Source: Kitagawia praeruptora (lineage: Eukaryota > Streptophyta > Magnoliopsida > Apiales > Apiaceae). Taken from it: DNA of 64,000 nt. Position 1 is the stretch's first letter; each line of letters opens with the position of its first letter. Positions 10,380-23,029 of the stretch are shown here, one piece after another. The notes under the pieces were generated by a model, which was given only the letters and a program-made list of their open reading frames with translations, was not told the origin of the DNA and made no database searches. A program made the position numbers and the translations under genes. Location of the stretch: positions 94,771,001 to 94,835,000 of the forward strand of contig CM075344.1 in assembly GCA_037693485.1 (NCBI GenBank), in the 5' to 3' direction.

Positions 10380-13300
10380 TCATGTCTTAATGGGCTCGTA
10401 TTTCTCTCCTACTGCTCCACCTTTGTCCTTTTGGAACTGAATGTACCGCATTGTGCTGGCAAAGAAAGCATCTGCAGCTGGATCTGAAGTTGTGTTGTCG
10501 CTTTGCATTTCAGTTGTGATCAATTCAATTAGTCCCTGGATTGAAGCAACTGTGACCTGTGGGTTCCCTTTCTCAAAGAAATACAGATACCTGAGATTTT
10601 ATAAAAAATGTAAATATATTTCCAATTCAAAGTCAAGAGTATCTGGAGATGTAAAGAGAATAGACAAATTATTTACTTGTTCAGTATCTCAATAAAGAGC
10701 ATGACCGATCCACTGCTACCTCGTGTTGCAGTAGCCATTTGTTGAACAGCATTAGCTATTCTCAACGCACGCTTTAAGCAAAACATGACCCTGGATCAAA
10801 GATATGTTTTAAAAGAGGATTAAGTAAAAATAGAAGAGATGCTTGAGTCTGTCCACGGCCAAAATTTCTTGAGAAATTTAGATTCAGAAAAAAAAACATA
10901 CAATAAGAGACTTTAGAACAAAAGGATCTTAAATTACATAAACGTATCATATCAATCATTAAAAGATCCACATGATGTGCAGTTGATTGATTGCAAGGCC
11001 ATGAAGATTTCAATGCTTAACAACTTCGTAATTAAAGCTAAAGGGTACAGTAATGCACCTCTCCCCATCTTTGATGCTATCTTGATCGTCAACCCAAAAG
11101 AGATGAGAGCACGCATAAACAGCTCTGCACTGCTCCGGTTTCTTCAAAAGCTTTGCAGAATACTGTCGCAGGAAAAAGTAAATCCTTATATGAAGCCCGG
11201 TTATCTGGACAGAACAGCAAACAAAACCACAATTTTGTATACTTACCCCAGTAGCCTTGTGTGTTAGGGTATCCCTATTTTCAACACCAAAGACATGTAA
11301 TCTTTGCAGAGAACCTATTATTAGGTGTATTGCTGTCACTTGTGCTTTCGAATCCTATTGAAAATATAAAAGGAAAGACAGTAAGTATAACTTCACAATT
11401 CTTTGCAGGCTTCAAACTTAACTGTTCATGAAAAACATATCTTGACCGCATACCGATATTTCTTCCTCGTAGAGTATATATGCTTGGGTGAAAAATTCAT
11501 ATGCTACAGGCTCTAGGTCACAGTCATTGGCTGCCTGAGAATCAAACAGGCATCACAAGAGCAGGTAAAGTTAGAACGCAACATTAACATTTGGTGATCG
11601 AAAAGGTATAGATTGCTTGTACCTCAGCACATTGTAGGTATAACCGCAGGGCCAGTTCAGGTACAGGAATGACAGATAGAGACTCAATCGTCTGCAATAC
11701 ATTACCACACATACTAAGAGCATTTTTAAAATGACTGCAGCAAAATACTAGCCTTTGGATAAAGAATTGAATGCAAAAAAATATATATATATAGGGTCTT
11801 GTTCTAATAGAAACTAACTTAGAATAGAAACTATAAACTAAACCTAAATTAAATATTTCAAGCTAATCTAATGACCAAATTAGGGGTACCCCAATACAAA
11901 AAACGTTTAAAATTATTGGCTTTATTCAACAAAAAAATTAAAAAAATAAAAAAATTACTGTTCACGTGATGACGTGACACATGAACAGTAATTTTTTTAA
12001 TTTTTTTTATATTTTTGTTGAATAGAGCCAAGAATTTTATAAGTTTTTTGTGAAGGTGCCCCTACCGGGGCAATTAAAATAAATGAAATATAATTTATTT
12101 AGTGTAGGTTTCTAGTTTCTATTCTAAGTTTGGTTTCTATTTGAACGCTAGCCTATATATATATATATTAATATATATAATATGAAACGATGTTTAGAGC
12201 AGAAAGGACTAGGAATAGAAGCAGGGACAAAAAATATTTATACTTGTCTTCAGACTACAATGATCAGGGTAGAGCTAAGGTCCACCAGATGATTAGTTAA
12301 CACTTAACATTCATGTATGACATAGTGAATCCCATGACCTGAGTTACTAATAAAAGGTACATATTTGAGTTTACCATGATGCCTCTTGTAGCACAGACCA
12401 TGAAATACCATCTCTCGATTAGTAGAGTTTACCTGGTTCAGTATCTGAAAAATTTTCTTTGGCGTCACTGAGGCATCTTCCTCTTCTTCTCCAGCATTTT
12501 CATCCTGGCTCTGCAGCCGCCTAACCAGCTGCATGTAGGATAATGAAGTTGTCAGCATACTGCAGATAATAAAAAGTGTAACAGGAGACGTAGAAGGTGG
12601 TAAGTGATATCGGTTGGCAAAACCTACAAGATACTAGGGCCGATCAAAATTGTTTCTATTTAGCACATGAGACACTCTAATTAATACCGAGTAACAGTTG
12701 ATTTAATTCGCTGTTGTGCATTCGTAATCCATAACTTTGTTTACAACAAACATTTAGGTAAAAAATATCGTAAGGCAGAAGTATAGAGAGGTCTTAACGG
12801 TCTTACCTTGAGAGAACTAAAAATAAGGGGAGGGACAGTAAAAGGAAGCCGCTTCGCTCCTCCTAACATAATATGCTTTTTCACAGTACATATGATCTGA
12901 AACTCAGAATAGAAAGAGGTGAAACGCCAAAATCATTACACTGAAAGCAGAATTTGCAACAAGTCATCTGACTTCTAACATGCATATTAATTGTACTTCA
13001 GATCTAAAAAGCGGTAAGCGATTCTAAACGGTGGAAGGACCTTCTAGCGCTTAAGCGGTTAAGCGGACGTTTAAGCAGAATTTTAATCGGGTCATTACGC
13101 GAATTAATAATATATATTTTTAAATTTTTAAATATAATATTACTATATGTGAATCAAAATTATATAATAATTAAGTAATAAAAATCTAAACATAAAATGT
13201 TCCTCATAAAAATGAAATATTTTATTATTTTAATATAGTTATATTCCTATTATAATAAATATTAATATATTCAAAATTAAAAAATTAGCAGGTCAACATC

Positions 13301-16300
13301 TCTTTGACCGCTCAATCCGCTTAATAGCCGCCTAATCCACTTAATAGGCCGCTTAATCTTCAAAAACGCTTAGTCACCCGATTAGTACAAAATCGAAGCG
13401 TTTTATGGTCCGATTCCGCCTAGGCGGCCGCTTAATCCGCTTTTTAGAACACTGCAGTTCAGAACGTAGAGGTTAATAGGTTTTATACGATAAGAAAATT
13501 AGATCATGGAAAATAATAAAAATTACAGTAAATAAAGAAACTTCTTATAGCCAACTAAGGATTGATAATATAGTTAGTGACAACTGAGATAACACCATAA
13601 AGTGGAGTAAGTTCAGGCTATTCAGCTAAAACTTAAGAAGCCATAGGAGTTAATTATCCAGGACAGAAAACATGCCAGAAAAAGCATACTGAAATTCTTA
13701 GGGTAGACACCTGATATGAAAATATGAAGCTAAACAAAAATGAATTTAATTACACTCACTAGCAAACACTCTCAGCTCCTTTATAAAGATACGCTACGAA
13801 ATTTTAAACTGGTGTCTTCACATTGTAGACTTTATAATCAAATTGAGTGTCTTGATTCCCCATCGAATAAAGTATGTTCTGATATTAATTTTATATTAAG
13901 AAATGACCTAGGAGTCACAGTGCATAAAATGAATCTCAACTCCATAAAGTCTTCTCATGTACAAAATCTTACTGTTACCTTTAACATCTCTTTTGGATCA
14001 TCATTATATAGCATCTGGATAAGGCGTGCAACAGCATTCTGTTCCTCATTAAAATCTTCATCATCAACCTGAGTATGGGAGGAAAAGTTCGCAAGACATA
14101 CTTACTTTCAACCAACACACATGATCATGATGGAATAACACATAGGTTAAATGGGCTATCTCAACTCTGCAAGCAAAATGAGAAGTCCTGACTTCTAATA
14201 GGCAGAATAATTAATAAACTAACAAATGATACTTGGTTATCACCTCGTCAAAATTTCCATCCAAATCCTTAATAAGTCCTTTGATTAGTTCAAAAAGTGC
14301 TTCAACCTACAAAGAAACACAGAACCTGTTATACAAAAGCAAACTTAAGAGAATGGACATACGTGAGAAACTGACCTTGTCTGCTGTGGAGATGCAAGTC
14401 TTGTTTTTCATGATAGTTTGAATGATAACATTAGCCATCACTTTATTAGTTCCTTGGTCTAGGAACTCTAATACATGGGGGTAGTTGGTAAGTTTTAATG
14501 CAGTGTCTATATCATTATATTTCTCCAAAGGAGCACTGAGTAGAGCAACGATCTGTTTAGTGGCTTTACTATCTCCAAGCTTTCCAACGACAGAAAGTTT
14601 ACCTACACATGCACCCTTTAGAAAAATCTAATGAGTTCAGCAATCCCAATAAAGTTAACATATATGTTTATATAAATTACAAAGGACTACTGTGTAAAGA
14701 GGTAGATTATTTGGGAGGAGGGGGAACAGAGGCATGAAATCGTGCTGAGATACTTGCCATACTGAACCTTCTCTTTATATCTTTACAACATTGTAATCAC
14801 TAAGTAAAGTTGTGATTCAGTTTTATATCTTTTCTTCTGTTCTTAGTTTACAGCCAGAATTTTGGGGGGGGGGGGGGGGGGGGGGGAATATTGAACTAAG
14901 AGTAACTGAAACAAACTTAACAAAGGATTGATATGAGATGCTCAGAAATGATATTTGTAAGCATCTTAACAAAAGCTTCACAACCTTTCTGTACGAAAAG
15001 AACGGTCATATGAAAAGGTGGCTTCCTGCCACGTATAGACAAAGAACGTATATGTTGTATACTTCTAAATAAAGGTCTGCAATTTTTTTTAATTGGATTA
15101 TTTGATTATACGAAACGGCTATCTATTCAAGACAAGATATGTCTGGTAAAAAATGTTGAGTAGATCTTATTCATGAGTGATAGAAGACAATACTAAAGGT
15201 TGTATAGCTAAGATCTCCGACATTTCTCCAAACAATGAATTTATTACGATCAGTATGCACGAAGGCATATCTCTTGCAGCTATTTATCATTAACATGAGA
15301 AAATAGAGACATTGCATGAAGGCAGCTGACCCATAAACTAAAATCTAAATCCTAAACAGAGAGATTCAGAAGGCTGCACAGATTTTCCATATTAATATAT
15401 TCTGAAGGCAAAACCTACCAATATTTGATCCACATAGTCAAGACGGTCATGGTGGACATGAAGAGTAAATGTCAGCAGAGAAGAGTATAATGTTACAACT
15501 CCATCAATAGGCATGTCAGCTTGAGCTTCTATCACCTGCATTAACACAAAAGCTCAAACAAGATATATAGCATAGACCTAGAAGCTAAAAGATAAGGTGA
15601 GGCACTTGCAATTGCACATTAAATATAAAACTTTAAACTTTAAAGGAGTATCCATACATCTCAAACATTAAATATTTATATAAAACTTTATGAAGTAAAA
15701 AACGTGACACCATTTCAAGATATCACAAAGTTTCTATGCACAGACTCTTAAACCACTGAAAATTACCTTTCCTATGGCACTGCTCAGTTTTGCAAAAGCT
15801 TCCACTTGAAAGAACTCGGGTAAAACCTGCAGAACAAATCATTAGGCACTGGAATATATATGTATTTCCTGACTTCCAGGTCAAAAGCACAAGGTACCCA
15901 CTTCTGCACTTGAAGCAGCATAGTTTGAAAGCCTCTCCATTAATCGAGAAAGAATAGTTTTGATATCAATGGATGGCTGAAACAAACCAGCCACACAAAA
16001 AAATTAGACGGTTCAATAAATAATACTTTACGATCATATGTGAGAGCACGGAAAATTATAGATATTTTAATCTGAAAGCAACTTCTGCTGCCAATTGCAA
16101 TTTAAATATATTTAAAACCAATGCTTTTTAGTATATTTCTATCCAAGTGAAGCTGGAACCACTGAATGATTTTTGAAAAATTAAGGACATGTTGTCATCA
16201 CATAAATCTTCAATATAAATCATAATCCTGTTATTCTCACATGCATGCAAGTACAGCTATTAATATTCAAAAACTATGAAAGACTTGGAAGCTGCAAAGT

Positions 16301-19300
16301 GCTTGAAGTTTAAAATTTTATGATGCGCCCACGGGCCATCTCATTTAAGTATAAATATCAACAATTCAGAAGCATTGCAATTGTATAATAAGTTGCGAAA
16401 AAGAAGTCATCCAACCAACCTGAAGCTGGGGGCAGGCACCCAATATAATTTCAAGAGTTTGCAAGTGATAATCATCAGGAAACACCTGAATGATGCAATC
16501 CATCAAATAGTATTGTGCGAGCTCATCTTTACAATTCACGACCTATAAAACATGTTTGTCATACAAGATCATCAATCTATATTCCAAGAGCAACCTCATA
16601 TATTGTACACCTTCTACAAACAGAAATATTAGATAAACAGCACTTACCTGCTCCAAGATTCTTGGAAGCACAGTATCTCTATACAAATCAAGGTCAACAC
16701 CTTCAATTTGACCGAGAACATGCAAATTCTTTCCTACCTGATCAACATGGAACATAAAAATAGCCTCTAATAATTGGTATACTGGAATCAATTCTAAGCT
16801 GATTTCAAGCGAAATAAACACCATAAGGGCCAAGATTACTGATAATTACAAGATCACGAAGCTCGCTTCTTTCCTTCTCTCTTTTCTCCTTCTCCCGAGC
16901 AGGTCCCTGTAGACCATAGAGGTCAAACGCAAGCCTCAAATATGATCAGCAAAGAGAAAGAATGATTGACAATCACAACACGTGTATGACCACAAAGAAT
17001 GCTCTGGCGATTTTTTGGTACCTGGCACAGTCATTGTAACCTTGTGCATGTCTAAGTCAGAAAGCATATAGCATAATTACTATTCCAACTAACCTGATGT
17101 TGCATACGGACCCAAAGTTTGTTCATTTCTGTAAAATTCTGAAGTACAAACTCTACAGCATCTGAAACTGTATCTGCATCGCTGCAGGAATTAAGGAACA
17201 AACAGATATCAGGTCACTAACGGTGTAAAATGTCCAGGATACAACATATTTGTTGCCATAACTATGGAGTCACAACACTTAAAATCCTGCTTCTATCCAT
17301 CTATCTCTATCAATCTATCTATCTGTCAATTTTATCAATCTATCTATGTATATAAGGATATACCTTCCAATATTCAGAAACTGTAATAGGTGACACCTAA
17401 TCTACTAAATGCTGAAAGTAGGTCAAATAACAGCCCATGGCATTTCATTCCAGATTCAATTTATTATAACAATTAACATCCATAGCTGACACATCATGAA
17501 TGAGCTCCGCACAAGTTTTAGAGACTTTTCTGAGCTTCAATGCAAAAGAAACTAAGTCTTAACACAACTATACAAGTAGTTAATGGTGATGAACATCTAG
17601 TCAGTGCCATTATACAAGAGCACGAGCATTTTACGATGTCCTAGCCTCTGTGACTTTTTGACACCTATGAAGTCTGTCTACATGTTAATATATGACTTAC
17701 AAAACATCTATGTTACTTGGATCTTTGCTTCACCTTTAGAACACATTTGGAACACTTGTCATTATGCACAATATGGGCAGCAAACGGTCTAATTAGGCCA
17801 AAACATGTAAACTTATAATAGTGTTGCCGAGTCCAACACTTGGACACATGTCCATGTTAAACACTGAATCCAGGGAGCCCACGGGTTTATTTCAAATTAG
17901 ACAATTATCAAAAACCTACACAAAAACATTTTATTAACAAATTAGCAAGCTTGCAATCTTCAAAATCAACATTTTGTTTCAGTATTCCTGTCAACTTCAG
18001 CAGTAAATGTTCTTCAGTTGGACCGTAGCAGATGGAATTTTTGTAATTTTTTCTTGTTTGTGGGATAGGCCTTGCTTGTTCGGGTTGTACGAATAATATT
18101 CCAATATCTAGCTAGTATCTAAAATAAAACAAGAAACAATCTGGTCTAATTACAATTGAAACAATGTCTTGAAGCACAAACATATGGATCATTCTGCCTT
18201 ATTTTGCATTGAAGGAATTGATAAGGAGTTAATGTTAGTACCCTTCGTACTCCGAACCGATATCAGGTAACTTATCCCTGCTAACTTGGGATAAATAACT
18301 CCTAAGGAAAAGCCCACGTAGAGGATGTTGTATTCCACGACACATTTCCACAAGGTCTTTCAAAACATCCTTAGCAGGAGCCTCCTTAGACCTTATGTAC
18401 ACAGATCCCACTGTACAGAGGAGATACCTGATACCGAAAAAGAAGAGACCATAAATTTATTTAGCATTAAATTTGACTTGTATAAAAGTTAATACTATTT
18501 ATTTGATAATCCAACATGCACCTGTTGAAGGAAGCATTTTGGAACTCAATAAGCTTAATATTGACAACATAAAAAGTAGGTAAGAATATCAGCTTCTTCT
18601 ATTGTAAACAATTCTGCAACTACTTCTCTAAAAGGGGGTTTGAAAAGGTAGTTTCCAGAATAAGCGGTCATTTGGGAGAAGGAAACACGCCTATTTGGGG
18701 CGGGAAAACAATTTTCTTCAACTAAGCACTTATTCTGGGGACCCCTGGCCCCAATCCACCAAAACTTGTGAAATTCAGCAATTGGGTAAAATTGAGCTAA
18801 ATATTGTCGATATCAACATTTACAGGAAAATTTGTTTTCCCCTGCGCTTAAGAGTTCCAAAATTGACATAAACACAACCTTTCAAAAAGTAAGCAGGAAG
18901 GCTAAAACTACAATCAACAAGCACACAAATCAAGATTCTTTGTAGTCATATAGGGATTACAAATTCATATGAAGATTGGTTAACACGTAAACCAGTGTTG
19001 ATTAAGGCGCTAATTATAAAAAAGCGCAAGACCCAAATTTGAGGCGCGAATCGCCTTTTTACCAAAAAAAGATAAGCACATATTTAACAAGAAACTATTA
19101 CTTAACATAATCTTAACACTCAAACATAACAAAGAGCATAAATAAAATGATAATAATATCAATAATGAAGCCTCATTTATAAAGTTCTCTAATTCAAAAG
19201 CTTCGGTGTCATCTAAATCATATCTCCGGCCCCTCAAATTCTACCTCTTCCTCTTCATTATCATCTATTAGACTTGAAAAGATCTTCCATTAGTTGTGTG

Positions 19301-20261
19301 AAACAATTTTAGGGGTTTTTTTCCATTTACCCTCCTTTTTAAGGGTATTCCTGTCTTTTACTGTTATGAGCGCCTTCTTTGCGCTTCCTAGCGCCTTTTT
19401 GCGCTTTTTAGCACCTCATGAGCACCTTTTGGACGAGTTCAGAATCGTGCTATGTGAAATCCGGAGCCACTAACAATATTGGATTTGAATGAACTATGTG
19501 GACGAAGTTGTAGTCTCTCCAACAGGCCTCTGTGGATTAATCGTAAGAGATTACAGTCATGTTCATATATATTGATATTTAGTTTTGAGTTAATGTAATC
19601 CACTCAAACTGCATATGTTGGCTTAAGAAATGGAAACCACCCTTAAATAAATGGTATAACATTGCAAAACAAGCTTATTGGTAGTCAAGGGAGTAGTCCA
19701 CGCTTTTAAACTACGTATTCTGTTTGGAAAAGAGAAAATTAAGGGTTTTTTCCAAAAAGGCATACAAATGTTTAAACAGAACATGAGAACTTTGTAGATG
19801 AGTGAGCATAATACACACCTTGATGTCTCATTAAAAGATTTTTTAACTTAATTATTTAATCATAGTAGATACTCTAAAATGAACTCTGATAAACAGCCTC
19901 GCGGTGTAGTAAAAAAACATCCAGTAAACCCCTGATCCTAAATGTGACAAGTATAAATCAATCGGGTATTGAAAGAATGATAGAGTAGTATAATTACGCA
20001 ATGTGAAATTAGGAAGGGGGGAGGGGGAAATATTACTTACAGCCTGGGTAAGATGTTACCAGCGTGCTGGACAAGTTCATAGAGCTCGATAGTAGAGCAA
20101 CCGCGTTTAGTTTCTTCTCTGAAGAACATCTCGAGCTTTCGGAGTTCATCAAATGCTCGCATATCTAAATTAAGAAATAGAAAAATCAAATCAAAGGTAA
20201 ATAGAGAGAGAGAGAGAGAGGGTGGGAGGGAGAGAGAGAGAGAGGGTGGGAGGGAGGGAGA

Positions 20262-20317
<56 letters not shown>

Positions 20318-20646
20318 ACAGAGTTCGTAGTATTTGTGAGGAGAAAGCCTGGAAGTGCGAAGCTCGGAGAGCATCTGAGCGGAGTATTTGAGTGCATCTT
20401 TGAGATTGTTAGAGTCCTGATTGGATCCGATCCGATAGCAATAGTAATGTTAATGTTAGTAAATAATTAGGAAATTTGGGGAAATCAATCGAATGGATTA
20501 GTAGAAAGTAGTATATGTAGAGTAGAAATTAGGGGGGGAGGGCATACGAGAGCACGATGCATATAGAAAGCATTTTGTTGAAGGCCGGCGATCCCAGCGG
20601 CTAGATATTTCTCTTCCTCCTCTACTCCTCCGTCTGATATCATCAT
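10380..20646 (-). CDS. VPS35: Vacuolar protein sorting-associated protein 35 (retromer core subunit), complete, 22 exons
   Basis: VPS35 is the alpha-solenoid scaffold of retromer. It binds VPS26 and VPS29 on endosomes and recycles vacuolar sorting receptors. Exons, in transcript order: 20646-20548, 20416-20320, 20164-20041, 18427-18242, 17181-17094, 16906-16850, 16737-16648, 16542-16420, 15976-15902, 15826-15767, 15535-15419, 14615-14376, 14306-14244, 14068-13979, 12896-12807, 12528-12433, 11691-11623, 11534-11454, 11354-11247, 11162-11059, 10790-10677, 10590-10380. They join in phase with GT-AG introns to 2382 nt, 793 residues, the usual length of plant VPS35. Conserved landmarks are PRLYLLC at about residues 105-111 (the VPS26-binding PRLYL motif), GVDLDLYRDTVLPRILEQ, HVFGVENRDTLTHKATG, and CRAVYACSHLFW near the VPS29-binding C-terminus. 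Two adjacent ATGs (20646, 20643) could start it. No stop or frameshift seen. Several introns carry transposons. Confidence 0.97.
11794..12153 (-). mobile_element. Family A palindromic MITE in a VPS35 intron (360 bp)
   Basis: The ends GGGTCTTGTTCTAATAGAAA and TTTCTATTTGAACGCTAGCC are those of the 7636-8014 element in the opposite orientation. It has the same GC-rich blocks (GGTGCCCCTACCGGGGCAAT at 12055-12074) and central ACTGTTCACGTGATGACGTG. It is flanked by TA repeats and lies in the intron between exons 17 and 16. Confidence 0.8.
12999..13454. mobile_element. Degenerate hAT-like MITE in a VPS35 intron
   Basis: The left CTAAAAAGCGG (13004-13014) is mirrored by right CCGCTTTTTAG (13437-13447), and the outer right end reads AACACTG, the complement of a CAGTGTT hAT-type terminus. 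Both arms are full of AAGCGG/CCGCTTAA units around an AT-rich centre. It lies in the intron between exons 15 and 14. Confidence 0.5.
14864..14886. repeat. Poly-G run of 23
   Basis: This is an uninterrupted G run in a VPS35 intron (between exons 12 and 11), C-rich in the transcript. Such runs are often mis-sized in assemblies. Confidence 0.9.
17295..17352. repeat. Degenerate (TATC)n microsatellite in a VPS35 intron
   Basis: Repeated ATCTATCTATCT units with interruptions lie between exons 5 and 4. Confidence 0.7.
18993..19440. mobile_element. Degenerate GCGC-rich repeat in VPS35 intron 3
   Basis: It starts CAGTGTTGATTAAGGCGC, which resembles a hAT-type MITE terminus. Its right part has repeated GCGCCTTTTTGCGCTTTTTA units, roughly complementary to the left AAAAAGCGCAAG. 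The clean right end is missing. It accounts for much of the longest intron. Confidence 0.4.
20203..20313. repeat. (GA)n microsatellite in VPS35 intron 2
   Basis: This is a long AG run with a few GGTGGGAGGG interruptions, 10-120 bp from the exon 2 donor. Open frames over it on either strand are only low-complexity repeats. Confidence 0.9.
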
Positions 20647-20700
20647 CCTCTCTCAATCTCTCTCCCTCTCCCTCTCCCTCTCCCTCTCTCTCTCTCTCTG
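20647..20700 (-). promoter_or_regulatory. GA-rich 5' leader of VPS35
   Basis: On the transcript strand this reads as a run of GA and GGGAGA repeats immediately before the ATG. GA-rich leaders are common in plant genes. I could not fix a TATA box or transcription start, and the promoter probably reaches only to the transposon at 20876. Confidence 0.5.
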
Positions 20701-20875
20701 AATGAATCTAAATTGTTGGTTCGTTCTTCTTCCCTGGTCTCCGCCTCGCCCACTCTCACGCTAACATGTACTGCCTGCCTTCTACTGTCAAGTGTCAACT
20801 CCAATGCCTCTTCCCCTTTTTTAGTTGTTTAATTTTTTACTCTTTCTAATTGAAATGAACCCCAACCCAATTTTT

Positions 20876-21138
20876 TACTCCCTCTGTCCCTTAAAACTCT
20901 TCCCATTTCGGCCGGACACGTTTGCCAACGCACACTTTTGATCGTTAATATCTTTAATTTCGTATTAGTTTTAAATATAAAAACTTCACTGTATTAAAGT
21001 ACTCATAAATACAAATCCAAAAAGATCACTCATGACTATATTTGGTCTTATAGATTAGACGTAAATTAGCAATTTGTCTCATGTTATGAACAGGGCCGAC
21101 AAACCAAATGAGAAAAAAATAAAGGGACAGAGGGAGTA
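20876..21138. mobile_element. Stowaway-type MITE (263 bp)
   Basis: TACTCCCTCTGTCCC at the left is mirrored by GGGACAGAGGGAGTA at the right, with TA at both ends. This is the terminus of Stowaway/mariner MITEs. It lies about 230 bp upstream of the VPS35 start codon. Confidence 0.85.
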
Positions 21139-21205
21139 CATAGTTTCTAAACGGGTATTGCTAAATGGCCCCCCGTTCCGTGACATACGTTTGTCACGAA
21201 TGTAT

Positions 21206-21640
21206 TACTCCCTCCGTCTCTTTATTCTTTTCCCGTTTAACTAAAAACACGGGTTTTAAAACAATTGGTAATGAATATTGTTTTTTTATGGAGTAGTGTG
21301 TATTGAATATTGTTTTTAATAAGTAGTGGGTATTGAATATTGTTTTTAAGGAGTAGTGGGTGGAGTAGTGGATATTGAATATAGTTTTTAAAGAGTAGTG
21401 GGTGGATAGTGGGTATTGAATATTATTTTTTAAGGAATAGTGGGTGGAGTAGTGGATATTGAATATTGTATTTAAGGAGTAGTGGGTGAAGTAGTGAGTA
21501 TTGAATATTGTTTTTAAGGAATAGTGGGTGGAGTAGTGGGTATTGAATATTATTGTTTATGGCTTAAAATAGAAAGGGGAAGAGTATTTTGATAGTCCCG
21601 ATTTAGTAAACAGGAAATGTTTTAAGAGACAGAGGGAGTA
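21206..21640. mobile_element. Stowaway-type element with internal minisatellite (435 bp)
   Basis: TACTCCCTCCGTCTC and GAGACAGAGGGAGTA are the inverted ends with TA borders. The interior at about 21260-21560 is a degenerate tandem array of a 30-45 bp unit around GTGGGTATTGAATATTGTTT and AAGGAGTAGTGGGTGGAGTA, repeated about eight times. It sits inside the MULE 5' region. Confidence 0.8.
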
Positions 21641-21997
21641 TCCAACAACAAACGGTTTTTTTGTCGGGGCTGCTATTTAAAAAAAATCAACATTGTACGG
21701 CATAAATTTTTTATGATACGGTGTAATTACCTTTTTGGCCCCACCTCTCGTATCGCATAAACTTTTTGTGGTACGTCCCGTACCGCAGAAAATTTATGCG
21801 GTACGGTCCTGTTCCCTTATCCCCAACACTTATCCCCAACAGATTGCAACTTGCTCTCTCATTCACACAAAAAACATAACCACTGACCACAGTTCTCTCT
21901 CTACCGACAGCAAAACGAAAAATTCTGAGATCTTGTTCACTTTTGAGGTAATCTTTCTCCCTATTAATCTTTCTCTCTATTATTTTTGTTAATTACT

Positions 21998-22848
21998 ATG
22001 GCGGATAGGTTATTTGCTCGTATGTTTGGTGGCAAAAATAAAAAAGATAATGAAAAAAAAAAGAAAAAATTAAAAATTCATTGCATCTTGATGATTTAGG
22101 TATGGATGATGTTTTAGATGCAAGTAGTGATGAGCCTAGCACCCCCAAATTTGTTTATAATGATGAGTTCATTAATGTTGATGAAAATGATGAATTTGGT
22201 AATGTTGAGGGAGATGATGATTTAGATAGTGAAAATGAAAATGAGGAAAATGTTGAGTGTAAAAATTTGTATGAAAATGTGGATGGAAATGGCGTTCCAT
22301 ATATGCATCAATTGTTCCATAGTTTGGAGGCCGCAGAAATTTTTTTTAGGGCATATGCCCTAAGAAATGGATTTGGCATTAAAATCCAATCCACCCATAG
22401 GCGTTCTAAAGGTAGTGAAATATATGGTCGTTTGTATGTTTGTAGACTCGCGGGTAAAAGTGGTGAAAGTAGTAATTCTAAACGACGTAGAGAAAATCTT
22501 CCTAAGTCTGATTGCAAAGCAAGAATGTATGTCAATTATTCGAAGAATTTAAGTCTTTGGGAGTTAACTAGTCTTGAATTAAATCACAATCACGTACTAG
22601 TCACTCCTACGAAGATGAAGTTGATACAACGAGAAAATAATGTAAGTACCGCTACTCGTAGTTTGATCAAAACTCTCTACGGTTCGGGAATTCGTAATTA
22701 TCAAGTAATGAATGTTATCGGTAACATTCATGGAGGTAATGAGAAAGTAGGGTTCGGTACTCAACATGTTAGGAATGTGATACGGGATGAGAGGAAAAAA
22801 AGGTTTGAAAAAGGTGATGTCCAAGCCGCATTAGACGTGTTATATTAG
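21998..22848 (+). pseudogene. FAR1/FHY3-like protein, N-terminal part, frameshifted and truncated
   Basis: A likely start is the ATG at 21998 (MADRLFARMFGGKNKKDN). The frame is lost in an A-rich run at about 22052-22075 and continues from about 22081. An acidic segment follows, then a FAR1 DNA-binding domain from about 22300 (SLEAAEIFFRAYALRNGFGI) with a WRKY-GCM1-type Cys/Cys/His-x-His pattern (YVCRLAG, KSDCKARM, LNHNH). The MULE transposase and SWIM domains that follow in this family are absent, since sequence homology ends at ALDVLY, 2 bp before the family D terminus. FAR1 relatives are transcription factors or transposases; this copy can be neither. Confidence 0.8.
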
Positions 22849-23029
22849 GGTTCAAAAAAGAGGTCGAAAATGACAACTGAAAAATGGAACTTGAAATCAG
22901 AAATTTAGTTGCATTTAGTTGAATGTGGTTGCATTCAGTTGAATATGCCCCTGCGGGGCCATGCAACCCAAAATCATCCCACATTAAAAAAAAACCGTTG
23001 AAGTCTGTTGAAGTCGATGTGGTTGAATG

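Larger units (their letters stand above)
21153..22849 (+). mobile_element. 5' part of a Mutator-like element with a FAR1-type gene
   Basis: The left end GGGTATTGCTAAATGGCCCC has the look of a MULE terminus. The gene downstream is FAR1-like, a family derived from MULE transposases. The right half is gone: a family D TIR element begins exactly where the ORF breaks off. A Stowaway-type element is inserted in its 5' region at 21206-21640. Confidence 0.5.

Noticed and set aside
10441..11267. Plus-strand frames of 84 and 96 codons
   Set aside because: They are antisense to VPS35 exons 20-22 and have no recognisable domain.
20186..20470. Open frames over the GA/CT microsatellite on both strands (Ser-Leu or Arg-Glu repeats)
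   Set aside because: They are low-complexity translations of (GA)n; the true exon 2 of VPS35 overlaps part of the stretch in one frame only.
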